A stretch of DNA of 24,577 nt, taken from assembly GCF_900128505.1 (NCBI RefSeq), contig NZ_LT669941.1, forward strand, positions 3,620,807-3,645,383, given 5' to 3'. The position numbers and the translations under genes are program-made. This document shows, piece by piece, positions 5,937 to 14,433 of this stretch. A model generated the notes under the pieces. That model saw only the letters and a list, made by a program, of their open reading frames with translations, was not told where the DNA came from and searched no databases. Position 1 is the stretch's first letter. Every line of letters starts with the position of its first letter. This stretch comes from Parabacteroides timonensis. GTDB lineage: Bacteria; Bacteroidota; Bacteroidia; Bacteroidales; Tannerellaceae.

Positions 5937-8900
5937 CCGCAAACAGAAACTGCGGGACAACATCGAGGCGATACGGACGGCATTCCTGCTGGACAGGGAA
6001 CAGCGCACCCCCACCGCACGCGAAAGGCTTTTGCTGGAGCGTTACTGCGGCTTCGGAGGGCTGAAGTGCATACTGAACCCTGCCAAGGAACTGACAGATG
6101 CCGTCCACTGGGCGAAATCAGACCTCGAACTGTTTGCCCCTACGGTGGAGCTGCACAGACTGGTGCGGGAGAACTGCCGTGACGAAATGGAGTACAAGCG
6201 CTACATGGACGCGATAAAGCAGTCCGTACTGACCGCCTTCTACACGCCGCCGGAGATAACCGATGCGATTGCCGACGTGCTGCACGGGCACGGCATACGC
6301 CCCGACCGGGTGCTTGAACCGTCGGCTGGCGTGGGCGCATTCGTGGATGCGGTGCTGGGCTATAAGCCGGATGCCGACATCATGGCGTTTGAGAAAGACC
6401 TGATGACGGGCAGGATTCTGAAACACCTGCATCCCGACCAAAAAGTGCGGGTGCAGGGATTCGAGAAGATAGAGAAACCTTTCACGGACTATTTTGACTT
6501 GGCAGTTTCAAACATCCCCTTCGGCGATGTGGCGGTATTCGACCCGGAGTTTACGGGCAGCAAAGACCCTGCAAGACGTTCGGCAGCAAAGACGATACAC
6601 AACTATTTCTTCCTGAAAAGCCTTGACACGGTGCGCGAAGGCGGCATCGTGGCGTTCATCACCTCGCAAGGGGTATTGGATGCCCCGTCCAACGCACCCA
6701 TACGCGAGTACATGATGAGCCATGCCAATCTGGTAGGTGTCGCACGCCTGCCGAACAACCTCTTCACGGACAACGCAGGCACGGAAGTGGGCAGCGACCT
6801 GATCATCCTGCAAAAGAATAGCAACAAGAACGGGGAACTATACTACAATGAAAAGCTATTTGTGCAGACCGAACAAACCTCTATCGGCACTCCCGTAAAC
6901 GGGTATGTATGGAGCATCGGCTCTCTATCTAATACGGATATAGTCAAAGGTACAGACCCTTACGGGAAACCTGCATTTCAACTTATACACCGGGGAGGCA
7001 TTGAGCAGATGGCGGAGGACTTGCGGGAACATCTGAAGATTGAGCTGCATCATTTTAATAAAGAACTGTATGACAGACACAGCCTTCATCCGGCACAAGG
7101 AAAAAGTACGGCAGTGGAAACGGTTTCCACGCCGATAGTCACTCCCGAAGTGCAGCCGCAAACTGAAACAGCACTGAAACCGGAAATTGAGCCACACCGT
7201 CCGATGAAACATTCGGAAGGCGTGCAGCTTACCCTGCTCGACCTTTGGGGAATGCCAGTAGAAGCACCCATCAAGAAGAAAAAGACGGTGAAGAAAGGCA
7301 GTACGGCAAAGCGTGTTCCTACCCGACCGAAACCACAGGTTACGGCTGCCCCACCTGTTGAAACCGCCAAGCCCGTGAACGGGAATAAGGAAGCAAAGCC
7401 GGAGAATATCGGGAAGCAAAGTGACTCTGACGATATTTACGCCACATTAGACTGGGAAACCAATCCGCCCATTAACGGCTTCTACGAGATGATGATGGAT
7501 CTGACACCGGAGCGGCGAAAGGAACTTCGGGTACTGGCGGCACAGCATCAGGAGAAACGGTTGAGCGGAACAGACGTAAAAGCCGACTCCCCTGCCATGC
7601 CGGAGAAAGAAATGCAACAAGCCGGGACAAAGCCGAAGGAGGAAGCTCCCGACCTCTCGCCACGTCCCTATCACCGCACACCGGAGATGCACCTGCGTGA
7701 AGGCTCGCTGGTGGCAAGCAGGGCACGTGACATCGGTTATCTGAAGGATATCACCCCTTATGGCGCGACATTCCAGCCGCTCGGACTGACTGGTTATCAG
7801 AAAGAAAAGGCACTGCTGTATGTATCACTCCGTGACGCATACGAGCGTCTGTACCGTTACGAGTCGAACAGGCACGAGGAAAATGTCCCGTGGCGTGAGC
7901 ACCTGAACACCTGCTACGATGAGTTCGTCATGCGCTACGGCAACCTCAATGCCAGACAGAACGTGAAACTGGTGATGATGGATGCCGGGGGACGCGACAT
8001 ACTTTCGCTGGAACGTGCGGAGGATGGGAAGTTCGTTAAAGCGGACATCTTCGACCATCCTGTATCCTTCTCGGTGGAGTCCGCCGTCAATGCCGGAACA
8101 CCCGAAGAGGCTCTCTCCGCATCGCTCAACAAGTTCGGCACGGTCAATCTTGATTATATGCGGGAGATAACCGACAGCACGGAGGAAGGATTGCTTGATG
8201 CCCTCAAAGGGCGCATCTTCTACAATCCCCTCGTAACCGGTTACGAGATCAAGGACAAGTTTATCGCCGGAAACGTGATAGAGAAGGCGGAACGCATCGA
8301 GGCGTGGATAAACAGCAATCCCGAAAACGGGCGGTTGCCGGAGGTAAAGCAGGCTTTGGACGCGCTGAAGGATGCAGAGCCGGAGAAAATCCCGTTCGAG
8401 GACCTCGATTTCAACTTCGGGGAACGCTGGATTCCCACGGGCGTGTATGCCGCCTACATGAGCCGCCTTTTCGACACGGACGTGAAAATCGCCTACTCCG
8501 CAAGCATGGACGAGTTCTCGGTGGCGTGCGGCTACCGCACCATGAAAATCACGGACGAATTTCTGGTGAAGGGCTATTATCGGAACTATGATGGTATGCA
8601 CCTGTTGAAGCACGCCCTGCACAACACCTGCCCGGACATGATGAAGTCCATCGGCAAGGACGAGAACGGCAACGACATCAAGGTGCGCGACAGCGAGGGC
8701 ATACAGCTCGCCAACGCCAAGATTGACGAGATACGTAACGGCTTCTCCGAATGGCTGGAAGAGCAGTCGCCGCAGTTCAAGGAGCGGCTTACGACCATGT
8801 ATAACCGGAAGTTCAACTGCTTCGTTCGCCCGAAGTATGACGGCAGCCACCAGACTTTTCCAGACCTCAATCTGAAAGGGCTTGCCAGCCGGGGAATCAA

Positions 8901-11628
8901 GAGCGTCTATCCGTCGCAGAAGGATTGCGTATGGATGCTGAAACAGAACGGCGGTGGCATCTGCGACCACGAGGTTGGAACCGGTAAAACGCTGATAATG
9001 TGCATAGCAGCGCATGAGATGAAGCGTCTGAACTTGGCGCACAAGCCGATGATTATCGGATTGAAAGCGAACGTGGCGGAGATTGCAGCCACCTATCAAG
9101 CAGCATATCCGAATGCACGTATCCTCTATGCTTCGGAAAAGGACTTCTCCACCGCCAACCGTGTGCGCTTTTTCAACAACATCAAGAACAACGATTACGA
9201 TTGCGTCATCATGTCGCACGACCAGTTCGGCAAGATACCGCAGTCTCCGGAGCTGCAGCAGCGTATCTTGCAGGAGGAGCTTGACACGGTGGAGGAAAAC
9301 CTCGAAGTGCTGCGGCAGCAAGGGAAGAACGTATCGAGGGCGATGCTGAAAGGGCTGGAAAAGCGCAAGCACAACCTTGAAGCGAAGTTGGAGAAGGTGG
9401 AACATGCCATCAAATCGCGCACGGACGATGTGGTGGACTTCAAGCAGATGGGTATCGACCATATCTTTATTGACGAGAGCCACCAGTTCAAGAACCTTAC
9501 CTTCAACACCCGGCACGACCGTGTGGCAGGCTTGGGAAACTCGGAAGGAAGCCAGAAAGCCCTGAACATGCTCTTTGCCATACGCACCATACAGGAGCGG
9601 ACGGGCAAGGACTTGGGGGCTACATTCCTTTCGGGAACGACCATCAGCAACTCGCTGACGGAACTGTACCTGCTTTTCAAGTACCTGCGCCCGAAGGAAC
9701 TGGAACGGCAGGACATCCGCTGCTTCGACGCATGGGCTGCAATCTTCGCCAAGAAGACCACCGACTTCGAGTTCAACGTGACGAACAACATCGTGCAGAA
9801 GGAGCGTTTCCGATACTTCATCAAGGTGCCGGAGCTTGCCGCCTTCTACAACGAGATAACCGACTACCGCACGGCGGAGGATGTGGGCGTGGACAGACCT
9901 CACAAGAACGAGATACTGCACCACATCCCGCCCACGCCCGACCAGGAGTATTTCATCAGGCAACTGATGGAGTTTGCCAAGACGGGCGATGCTACCCTAT
10001 TGGGCAGGCTGCCGCTTTCGGAAACGGAGGAGAAGGCGAAGATGCTTATCGCTACCGACTACGCCCGGAAGATGGCTCTCGATATGCGGATGATTGATCC
10101 GAACTATGAAGACCACCCCGACAACAAGGCGAGCCACTGCGCCAAGATGATAGCGGAATATTACCACAAGTACGAGGCGCACCGTGGAACACAGTTCGTG
10201 TTTTCCGATCTGGGTACGTACCAGCCGGGCGACGGGTGGAACGTGTACAGCGAGATAAAGCGGAAACTGACGGAGGACTACGGCATACCGGCAAACGAAG
10301 TCCGCTTCATTCAGGAGTGCAAGACCGACAAGGCACGCAAGGCGGTGATAGACGCCATGAACGCCGGGACGGTGCGTGTACTGTTCGGCTCCACCTCCAT
10401 GCTCGGGACGGGTGTGAACGCGCAGAAACGGTGTGTGGCTATCCATCATCTCGATACGCCGTGGCGCCCGTCCGACCTGCAACAGCGTGACGGACGGGGA
10501 GTCAGGGCAGGCAACGAGATTGCTAAGCTATACGCTGACAATCAGGTGGATGTGATTATCTATGCGGTGGAGAAATCCCTTGATTCCTACAAGTTCAACC
10601 TGCTCCACTGCAAGCAGACTTTTATATCACAGCTTAAAAGTGGCGCGTTGGGCGCACGTACCATCGACGAGGGGGCGATGGACGAGAAGTCGGGCATGAA
10701 CTTCTCGGAATACATGGCATTGCTCTCCGGCAACACCGACCTGCTCGACAAGGCGAAGTTGGAAAAGAAGATAGCCTCGCTCGAAGGGGAGCGCAAGTCG
10801 TTCAACAAGGGCAGGCGGGATTCGGAGTTCAAGCTGGAATCCAAGACGGGCGAACTTCGCAACAACACGGCGGTCATCGAAGCCATGACGGAGGACTGGA
10901 ACAAGTTCCTTGCCGCCGTCAAGACGGACAAGGAAGGCAACCGCCTGAATGCGGTCAAGGTGGATGGCGTCAATTCCACCGATGAGAAAGTTATCGGAAA
11001 GCGTTTGCAGGAGATAGCCAAGAACGCCGCGACGGGAGGTCTGTACAAGCCTGTCGGAGAGATTTACGGTTTCCCCATCAAAGTGGTCAGCGAGCGGACG
11101 CTCAAAGAGGGACTGGAGTTTACCGACAACCGTTTCGTGGTGGAGGGGAACTACAAGTACACCTACAACAACGGGCATCTGGCGATGGCTGACCCGGTAG
11201 CCGCCGCACGCAACTTCCTGAACGCGCTGGAGAAGATACCCTCCACCATCGACCAGTACAAGGCGAAAAACGAGGTATTGGAGCGTGAGGTTCCGCAGTT
11301 GCAGGAGATAGCGGGTAAGGTATGGAAGAAGGAGGACGAGCTGAAACAGCTCAAATCAGAACTTGCCGCACTTGACCGGAAGATTCAGCTGGAACTTGCA
11401 CCACCTATGCCCGAAACCACTGAAAAGGAGAACGACGGGCAGAAGGTTAAGCCGGTTGCGGAAAGTGTATGGAACATACCACCGCAGCACACCGAAGAAG
11501 TACCGCAGACACGCAGTCCAATGAATGAACGCAGTCCAGCGGGGAATTTCATTGCCGACCATATCATTATTGGACATCCAGGGTTTCAACTAAAAAATGA
11601 AAATCAACCTAAAGGGATTAAAATATAA
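5926..11628 (+). CDS. Giant N6-adenine methylase / SF2 (SNF2-type) helicase fusion protein
   Basis: A 1900-residue cytoplasmic protein starting at ATG 5926, inside the end of DUF1896. The N-terminal methylase domain (about 90-330) has the SAM motif LEPSAGVGAF near residue 130 and the catalytic motif SNIPFGD near 193-199. A Pro/Lys-rich, probably disordered linker spans about 395-540. The helicase part has Walker A HEVGTGKT near 1016-1020, the DEAH-type box IDESHQF near 1183, motif III SGTTISNS and motif VI QRDGRGVRAGN near 1519. Coiled-coil stretches follow at about 1605-1650 and 1780-1830. Large methylase-helicase proteins on mobile elements include phage P1 DarB, which protects incoming DNA from restriction. 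That role is plausible here but not shown. No endonuclease motif was recognised. The gene ends before a palindromic element that separates it from the convergent cargo genes. Confidence 0.9.
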   Translation: MAFNRKQKLRDNIEAIRTAFLLDREQRTPTARERLLLERYCGFGGLKCILNPAKELTDAVHWAKSDLELFAPTVELHRLVRENCRDEMEYKRYMDAIKQSVLTAFYTPPEITDAIADVLHGHGIRPDRVLEPSAGVGAFVDAVLGYKPDADIMAFEKDLMTGRILKHLHPDQKVRVQGFEKIEKPFTDYFDLAVSNIPFGDVAVFDPEFTGSKDPARRSAAKTIHNYFFLKSLDTVREGGIVAFITSQGVLDAPSNAPIREYMMSHANLVGVARLPNNLFTDNAGTEVGSDLIILQKNSNKNGELYYNEKLFVQTEQTSIGTPVNGYVWSIGSLSNTDIVKGTDPYGKPAFQLIHRGGIEQMAEDLREHLKIELHHFNKELYDRHSLHPAQGKSTAVETVSTPIVTPEVQPQTETALKPEIEPHRPMKHSEGVQLTLLDLWGMPVEAPIKKKKTVKKGSTAKRVPTRPKPQVTAAPPVETAKPVNGNKEAKPENIGKQSDSDDIYATLDWETNPPINGFYEMMMDLTPERRKELRVLAAQHQEKRLSGTDVKADSPAMPEKEMQQAGTKPKEEAPDLSPRPYHRTPEMHLREGSLVASRARDIGYLKDITPYGATFQPLGLTGYQKEKALLYVSLRDAYERLYRYESNRHEENVPWREHLNTCYDEFVMRYGNLNARQNVKLVMMDAGGRDILSLERAEDGKFVKADIFDHPVSFSVESAVNAGTPEEALSASLNKFGTVNLDYMREITDSTEEGLLDALKGRIFYNPLVTGYEIKDKFIAGNVIEKAERIEAWINSNPENGRLPEVKQALDALKDAEPEKIPFEDLDFNFGERWIPTGVYAAYMSRLFDTDVKIAYSASMDEFSVACGYRTMKITDEFLVKGYYRNYDGMHLLKHALHNTCPDMMKSIGKDENGNDIKVRDSEGIQLANAKIDEIRNGFSEWLEEQSPQFKERLTTMYNRKFNCFVRPKYDGSHQTFPDLNLKGLASRGIKSVYPSQKDCVWMLKQNGGGICDHEVGTGKTLIMCIAAHEMKRLNLAHKPMIIGLKANVAEIAATYQAAYPNARILYASEKDFSTANRVRFFNNIKNNDYDCVIMSHDQFGKIPQSPELQQRILQEELDTVEENLEVLRQQGKNVSRAMLKGLEKRKHNLEAKLEKVEHAIKSRTDDVVDFKQMGIDHIFIDESHQFKNLTFNTRHDRVAGLGNSEGSQKALNMLFAIRTIQERTGKDLGATFLSGTTISNSLTELYLLFKYLRPKELERQDIRCFDAWAAIFAKKTTDFEFNVTNNIVQKERFRYFIKVPELAAFYNEITDYRTAEDVGVDRPHKNEILHHIPPTPDQEYFIRQLMEFAKTGDATLLGRLPLSETEEKAKMLIATDYARKMALDMRMIDPNYEDHPDNKASHCAKMIAEYYHKYEAHRGTQFVFSDLGTYQPGDGWNVYSEIKRKLTEDYGIPANEVRFIQECKTDKARKAVIDAMNAGTVRVLFGSTSMLGTGVNAQKRCVAIHHLDTPWRPSDLQQRDGRGVRAGNEIAKLYADNQVDVIIYAVEKSLDSYKFNLLHCKQTFISQLKSGALGARTIDEGAMDEKSGMNFSEYMALLSGNTDLLDKAKLEKKIASLEGERKSFNKGRRDSEFKLESKTGELRNNTAVIEAMTEDWNKFLAAVKTDKEGNRLNAVKVDGVNSTDEKVIGKRLQEIAKNAATGGLYKPVGEIYGFPIKVVSERTLKEGLEFTDNRFVVEGNYKYTYNNGHLAMADPVAAARNFLNALEKIPSTIDQYKAKNEVLEREVPQLQEIAGKVWKKEDELKQLKSELAALDRKIQLELAPPMPETTEKENDGQKVKPVAESVWNIPPQHTEEVPQTRSPMNERSPAGNFIADHIIIGHPGFQLKNENQPKGIKI

Positions 11629-11631
11629 AAG

Positions 11632-11810
11632 AGAGGCTGTCTCAAAATAGAATTGCAAAAGTAAAAATCTTATAGATTGAAACTTTGAAATAAAAAATCT
11701 CCTGCTTTAGCCCTTAATTACTTCAATTATAGGACTAAAAATAGGAGATTTTTATGTAGTAACTTATAGATTATAAGACTATCTCTGTTTTTCATTTTGA
11801 GACAGCCTCT
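11632..11810. mobile_element. MITE-like palindromic element with 17-bp terminal inverted repeats
   Basis: Perfect 17-bp inverted repeats AGAGGCTGTCTCAAAAT (11632-11648) and its complement (11794-11810) bound a 179-bp AT-rich segment with no gene. Inside, AAAAATCTCCT (11693-11703) and AGGAGATTTTT (11743-11753) form an 11-bp stem that continues imperfectly on both sides, so nearly the whole element can fold on itself. The termini look like insertion-sequence ends. No clear target duplication is visible. It lies between convergent genes and may also terminate transcription from both sides. Confidence 0.6.
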
Positions 11811-11841
11811 TTCATTTACGAATACAATACCTGCAATTTTA

Positions 11842-12366
11842 TTATATACGTTTTAATACTTTCGCCGGATTACCGCCTACCACCGTGTTGTCCTCCACGT
11901 CTTTCGTCACCACCGCTCCTGCACCGACTACGGCATTCTCGCCCACAGTGATACCCGGCAGGATGGTCGCTCCCGCGCCTATCCAGCAGTTGCGTTTCAG
12001 GCGGACGGGCTTGCAGGTAAGCACGGCATGGTCGTGGAGGTCGTGGTTGTTAGAGATAATCTGGACGTTGGCGGCTACCAGCACGTCGTCCTCGATGGTG
12101 ATGCCGCCGGCCGCCATGAAGAGGGCGTTGTTCATCACGGTGACGTTCCTGCCGATCTTCACGCTGTTGCCGCGCACTACGGTCACAGGCGGCATCACGC
12201 GGCTGTTCTCGCCGATATTACCCAAAAACAATTCCCGCACCAACGCATCGTACTCCTTCGTACCGGGCATGGTGTGGTTTATCTTGAAACACAGTTGCAT
12301 GCTGCGGAGGCTCTCCGCAGGATCGGCCTCTTCGGGTTTGCGCATGTCTATTCTGACTTCTTCCAT
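11842..12366 (-). CDS. Sugar O-acetyltransferase, maltose/galactoside acetyltransferase type
   Basis: A 174-residue left-handed beta-helix acetyltransferase. An N-terminal Mac-type segment (about 20-58, TKEYDALVRELFLGNIGEN) precedes hexapeptide repeats from about 60 to 168. The catalytic histidine is His108 in ISNNHDLHDH. The C-terminal part has WIGAGATILPGITVGENAVV and the ending VVGGNPAKVLKRI. Family members transfer acetyl groups from acetyl-CoA to sugars in the cytoplasm. I used ATG 12366, 4 bp after the stop of the AKR gene; an earlier in-frame ATG at 12495 would overlap that gene by more than 100 bp. It is the last gene of the AraC-AKR-acetyltransferase unit. How an acetyltransferase fits the redox theme is not clear; it may simply be a passenger. 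Confidence 0.88.
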   Translation of the reverse strand: MEEVRIDMRKPEEADPAESLRSMQLCFKINHTMPGTKEYDALVRELFLGNIGENSRVMPPVTVVRGNSVKIGRNVTVMNNALFMAAGGITIEDDVLVAANVQIISNNHDLHDHAVLTCKPVRLKRNCWIGAGATILPGITVGENAVVGAGAVVTKDVEDNTVVGGNPAKVLKRI

Positions 12367-12370
12367 TTCG

Positions 12371-13234
12371 TTATTTATTATTGGGGTTAAACTTCTTATC
12401 ATATTCCAGAAGAAAACGCACCAGTTCGGGGTTGCGGTGCGACCATTGGAAATCCTGCGGTCGGTCGAGCGGCCGGATGGACTGCATCTCGGCATCGGTC
12501 AGCGCGAAGTCGAACACGTCCAGGTTCTGCCGCATACGCTCGACGTGCGTGGATTTGGGTATGGCGATGATACCGCGCTGTATCAAATAGCGCAATGCCA
12601 CCTGCGTTACGCTCTTGCCGTGGTTTTCGGCAATCCCTTTCAGCACCGAATTGCTGAACAACTCCTCGTTCGCCTGCGCGATGGGTGCCCAAGCCATGAT
12701 TTTCGTACCGTATTTACTGATCTCCTGCTCCATGTCCCATTGCTGGCTGAATACGTTGGTGCGGAGTTGGTTCACGGCGGGCTTTATCTCCACGTTCTCG
12801 GCCAAGTCCACGAACCGGTCAGGATAGAAGTTGCTCACTCCGATGGCGCGCACCTTGCCTGATTTGACGGCATTTTCCATAGCCCGGTATGTGCCGTAAT
12901 AATCGGCGAACGGCTGGTGGATAAGTAACAGGTCGATGTAGTCGGTACGCAGTTTGCGCAGCGATTCGTCAATACTCTTGGCAGCTTTTTCTTCTCCGGC
13001 ATTGCTGACCCACACTTTGGTGGTGATGAAAAGCTCGTTGCGCGGCACGCCGCATTTGTCGATTGCCCGGCCAACACCTTCTTCGTTGTAATAGGCCTGT
13101 GCCGTGTCGATGAGCCGGTAGCCTGTGCCGATGGCATCGAGCACACAACGTTCGCACTCTTCGGGGCTGACGAGATAGACACCGTAGCCCACTTGCGGCA
13201 TCTCGATGCCGTTGTTCAATGTAATAGTTTGCAT
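12371..13234 (-). CDS. Aldo/keto reductase, 2,5-diketogluconate reductase (DkgA)-like
   Basis: A 287-residue cytoplasmic NADPH-dependent reductase of the small AKR5-type branch. The catalytic tetrad is complete: Asp43 and Tyr48 (LIDTAQAYY), Lys73 (TTKVW) and His106 (LLLIHQPF). The NADPH-binding part has IPKSTHVERMRQNLDVFDF near the C-terminus. Family members reduce aldehydes and ketones such as diketogluconate or methylglyoxal. The gene lies 23 bp downstream of the AraC regulator and 4 bp upstream of the acetyltransferase on the same strand, so all three probably form one unit. The Tat-signal AKR at 17307-18275 is a clear paralogue sharing LNNG, LIDTA, HQPF and AIGVSNF, but this copy has no signal peptide. 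Confidence 0.92.
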   Translation of the reverse strand: MQTITLNNGIEMPQVGYGVYLVSPEECERCVLDAIGTGYRLIDTAQAYYNEEGVGRAIDKCGVPRNELFITTKVWVSNAGEEKAAKSIDESLRKLRTDYIDLLLIHQPFADYYGTYRAMENAVKSGKVRAIGVSNFYPDRFVDLAENVEIKPAVNQLRTNVFSQQWDMEQEISKYGTKIMAWAPIAQANEELFSNSVLKGIAENHGKSVTQVALRYLIQRGIIAIPKSTHVERMRQNLDVFDFALTDAEMQSIRPLDRPQDFQWSHRNPELVRFLLEYDKKFNPNNK

Positions 13235-13257
13235 AATTTATAAGTATCTTCGGATTT

Positions 13258-14166
13258 TTAGTTCACATTCATCATATTGGCCCGGTAATCGTTCGGCGTG
13301 CATCCTTCCATCTTCTTGAACCAACGGGTAAAGTGCTGCGGATAGGGAAAACCGAGGCTGTCGGAAATCTGGCTGATACTTTTCGAGGTGGTGAGTATGC
13401 GCTCCTTGGCTACATCCAATGCCTTCTGCTGGATATGTTTCAAGGCAGACATCCCGGTCTCCTTTTTCACAAGGTCGCTGAAATAGTTGGTGGAGAGGCA
13501 TAGCTTGTCGGCGCACCATTGCACGGTGGGGATGCCTCCCTTAGTCGGCTGCTCGGAGTTGAAGTAATCCCCGAGTAGTTCCTCGAAGCGTGCCAAAAGG
13601 TCGCTGTTCATGTTCTCGCGTGTAATGAACTGCCGGTCGTAAAAACGGATGCAGCGGTCGAGCAGCAGCTTGATGGTATCGATAATCAATGCTCGGCTAT
13701 GCTTGTCGATAGGATGGCGCAGCTCCTCCTCGATGCCCTTCATGCAACCGATGACCACCTCGCGCTCCTGTTCCGACAAGTGCAGCGCCTCGCTGGCATT
13801 GTACGAGAAATAGGAGTAGTTTTTCATGATGGATGCCAGCGGCGTCCCACGCAGGAACTCGGGATGAAAGGCCAGTACCCACCCTTCCGGCTGATGGAGC
13901 TGTCCGTCATCCTCCGATCCCATCACCTGACCGGGCGCGAGGAAAAGCATGGTGCCTTTCTGATAGTCGTATATGCTGCGGCCATACCGCAAGTTACCAC
14001 AGTCGGCATCTTTCAACAGCACCGAATATACATTATATAACTTATGGCAGAAGCGCAACGGCTTTGCCTTACGCCCGTCAATGAGGCTCACCAGCGGATG
14101 CAATGTCTCGACACCGAAGTAGTCGTTATATTGCTGTACGGTGTCTATTCTTGTTATTTCGCTCAT
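13258..14166 (-). CDS. AraC-family transcriptional regulator
   Basis: A 302-residue regulator. The N-terminal part (about 20-150) is a cupin-like sensor domain with KGTMLFLAPGQVMGSEDD. The C-terminal 95 residues hold the two helix-turn-helix motifs of AraC/XylS proteins: VQWCADKLCLSTNYFSDLVK, and ISQISDSLGFPYPQHFTRWF, the typical second recognition region. I chose ATG 14166 over ATG 14208; a TATTTTTG box at 14191-14198 lies between them. The protein is divergent from an AKR operon and heads an AKR-acetyltransferase unit, so it is probably the local activator. In E. coli the AraC-family protein YqhC activates yqhD and dkgA in response to aldehydes; the same enzyme types surround this gene. The inducer is unknown. 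Confidence 0.92.
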   Translation of the reverse strand: MSEITRIDTVQQYNDYFGVETLHPLVSLIDGRKAKPLRFCHKLYNVYSVLLKDADCGNLRYGRSIYDYQKGTMLFLAPGQVMGSEDDGQLHQPEGWVLAFHPEFLRGTPLASIMKNYSYFSYNASEALHLSEQEREVVIGCMKGIEEELRHPIDKHSRALIIDTIKLLLDRCIRFYDRQFITRENMNSDLLARFEELLGDYFNSEQPTKGGIPTVQWCADKLCLSTNYFSDLVKKETGMSALKHIQQKALDVAKERILTTSKSISQISDSLGFPYPQHFTRWFKKMEGCTPNDYRANMMNVN

Positions 14167-14190
14167 AGTTGCTTGACTTTTATTCTGTTG

Positions 14191-14198
14191 CAAAAATA
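14191..14198 (-). promoter_or_regulatory. Candidate -7 box for the AraC gene (proximal)
   Basis: On the minus strand this reads TATTTTTG, a match to TAnnTTTG. It would give a leader of about 18 nt before ATG 14166. No -33 TTTG is seen. A second candidate lies further upstream at 14250-14257. Confidence 0.35.
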
Positions 14199-14249
14199 AA
14201 TCTTTCATCCATAATTACCTTGATAACCGGAGAGGATTTTTGTACGGTG

Positions 14250-14257
14250 CAAAAATA
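14250..14257 (-). promoter_or_regulatory. Candidate -7 box for the AraC gene (distal)
   Basis: On the minus strand this reads TATTTTTG. It lies 45 bp downstream, in the direction of transcription, of the GAAATTGGTA half-site at 14302-14318, a plausible distance for control by that site. Confidence 0.35.
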
Positions 14258-14301
14258 GAGACGAAAAAAGAGACGACCTGTATCAAAATCACTTATTCAA
14301 T

Positions 14302-14375
14302 TACCAATTTCACAGATACGGCGACAGCCCGTTCCCATACCCATTAAATTGGTCATTCTATCTGTGAAATTGATA
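14302..14375. promoter_or_regulatory. Divergent operator: 17-bp inverted repeat, candidate AraC-protein binding sites
   Basis: TACCAATTTCACAGATA (14302-14318) and TATCTGTGAAATTGATA (14359-14375) are inverted copies with one mismatch. They lie between the AraC unit and the AKR operon, one facing each promoter. The half-site core TGTGAAATTG(G/A)TA recurs, as GAAATTGGTATAGG, upstream of the transcription units at 18449 and 23735. This is the main evidence for a shared regulator. Confidence 0.6.
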
Positions 14376-14398
14376 TGCCTGCGCTTTATCCGTTCCAC

Positions 14399-14406
14399 TA
14401 ATTTTG
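14399..14406 (+). promoter_or_regulatory. -7 box of the first plus-strand cargo operon
   Basis: TAATTTTG matches TAnnTTTG. It lies 23 bp after the operator half-site at 14359-14375 and would give a leader of about 20 nt before ATG 14434. The core GAAATTG starts 33 bp upstream of the box, compared with 54 bp at the two other cargo promoters. Confidence 0.5.
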
Positions 14407-14433
14407 CGGCAGAAAATCAATCGTTTGGTAAAT

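Noticed and set aside
7825..9963. 712-codon open frame on the minus strand inside the methylase-helicase gene
   Set aside because: The opposite strand encodes conserved helicase motifs across this stretch. Long antisense frames are common in GC-rich coding DNA.
11632..11810. The inverted repeat after the methylase-helicase gene considered as only a transcription terminator
   Set aside because: The stem arms are 145 bp apart and the interior has further self-complementarity over the full length, which fits a MITE-like element better. A terminating effect is still possible.
12367..12495. Longer start of the acetyltransferase at 12495
   Set aside because: It would overlap the upstream AKR gene by over 120 bp, and the added residues are not acetyltransferase-like.
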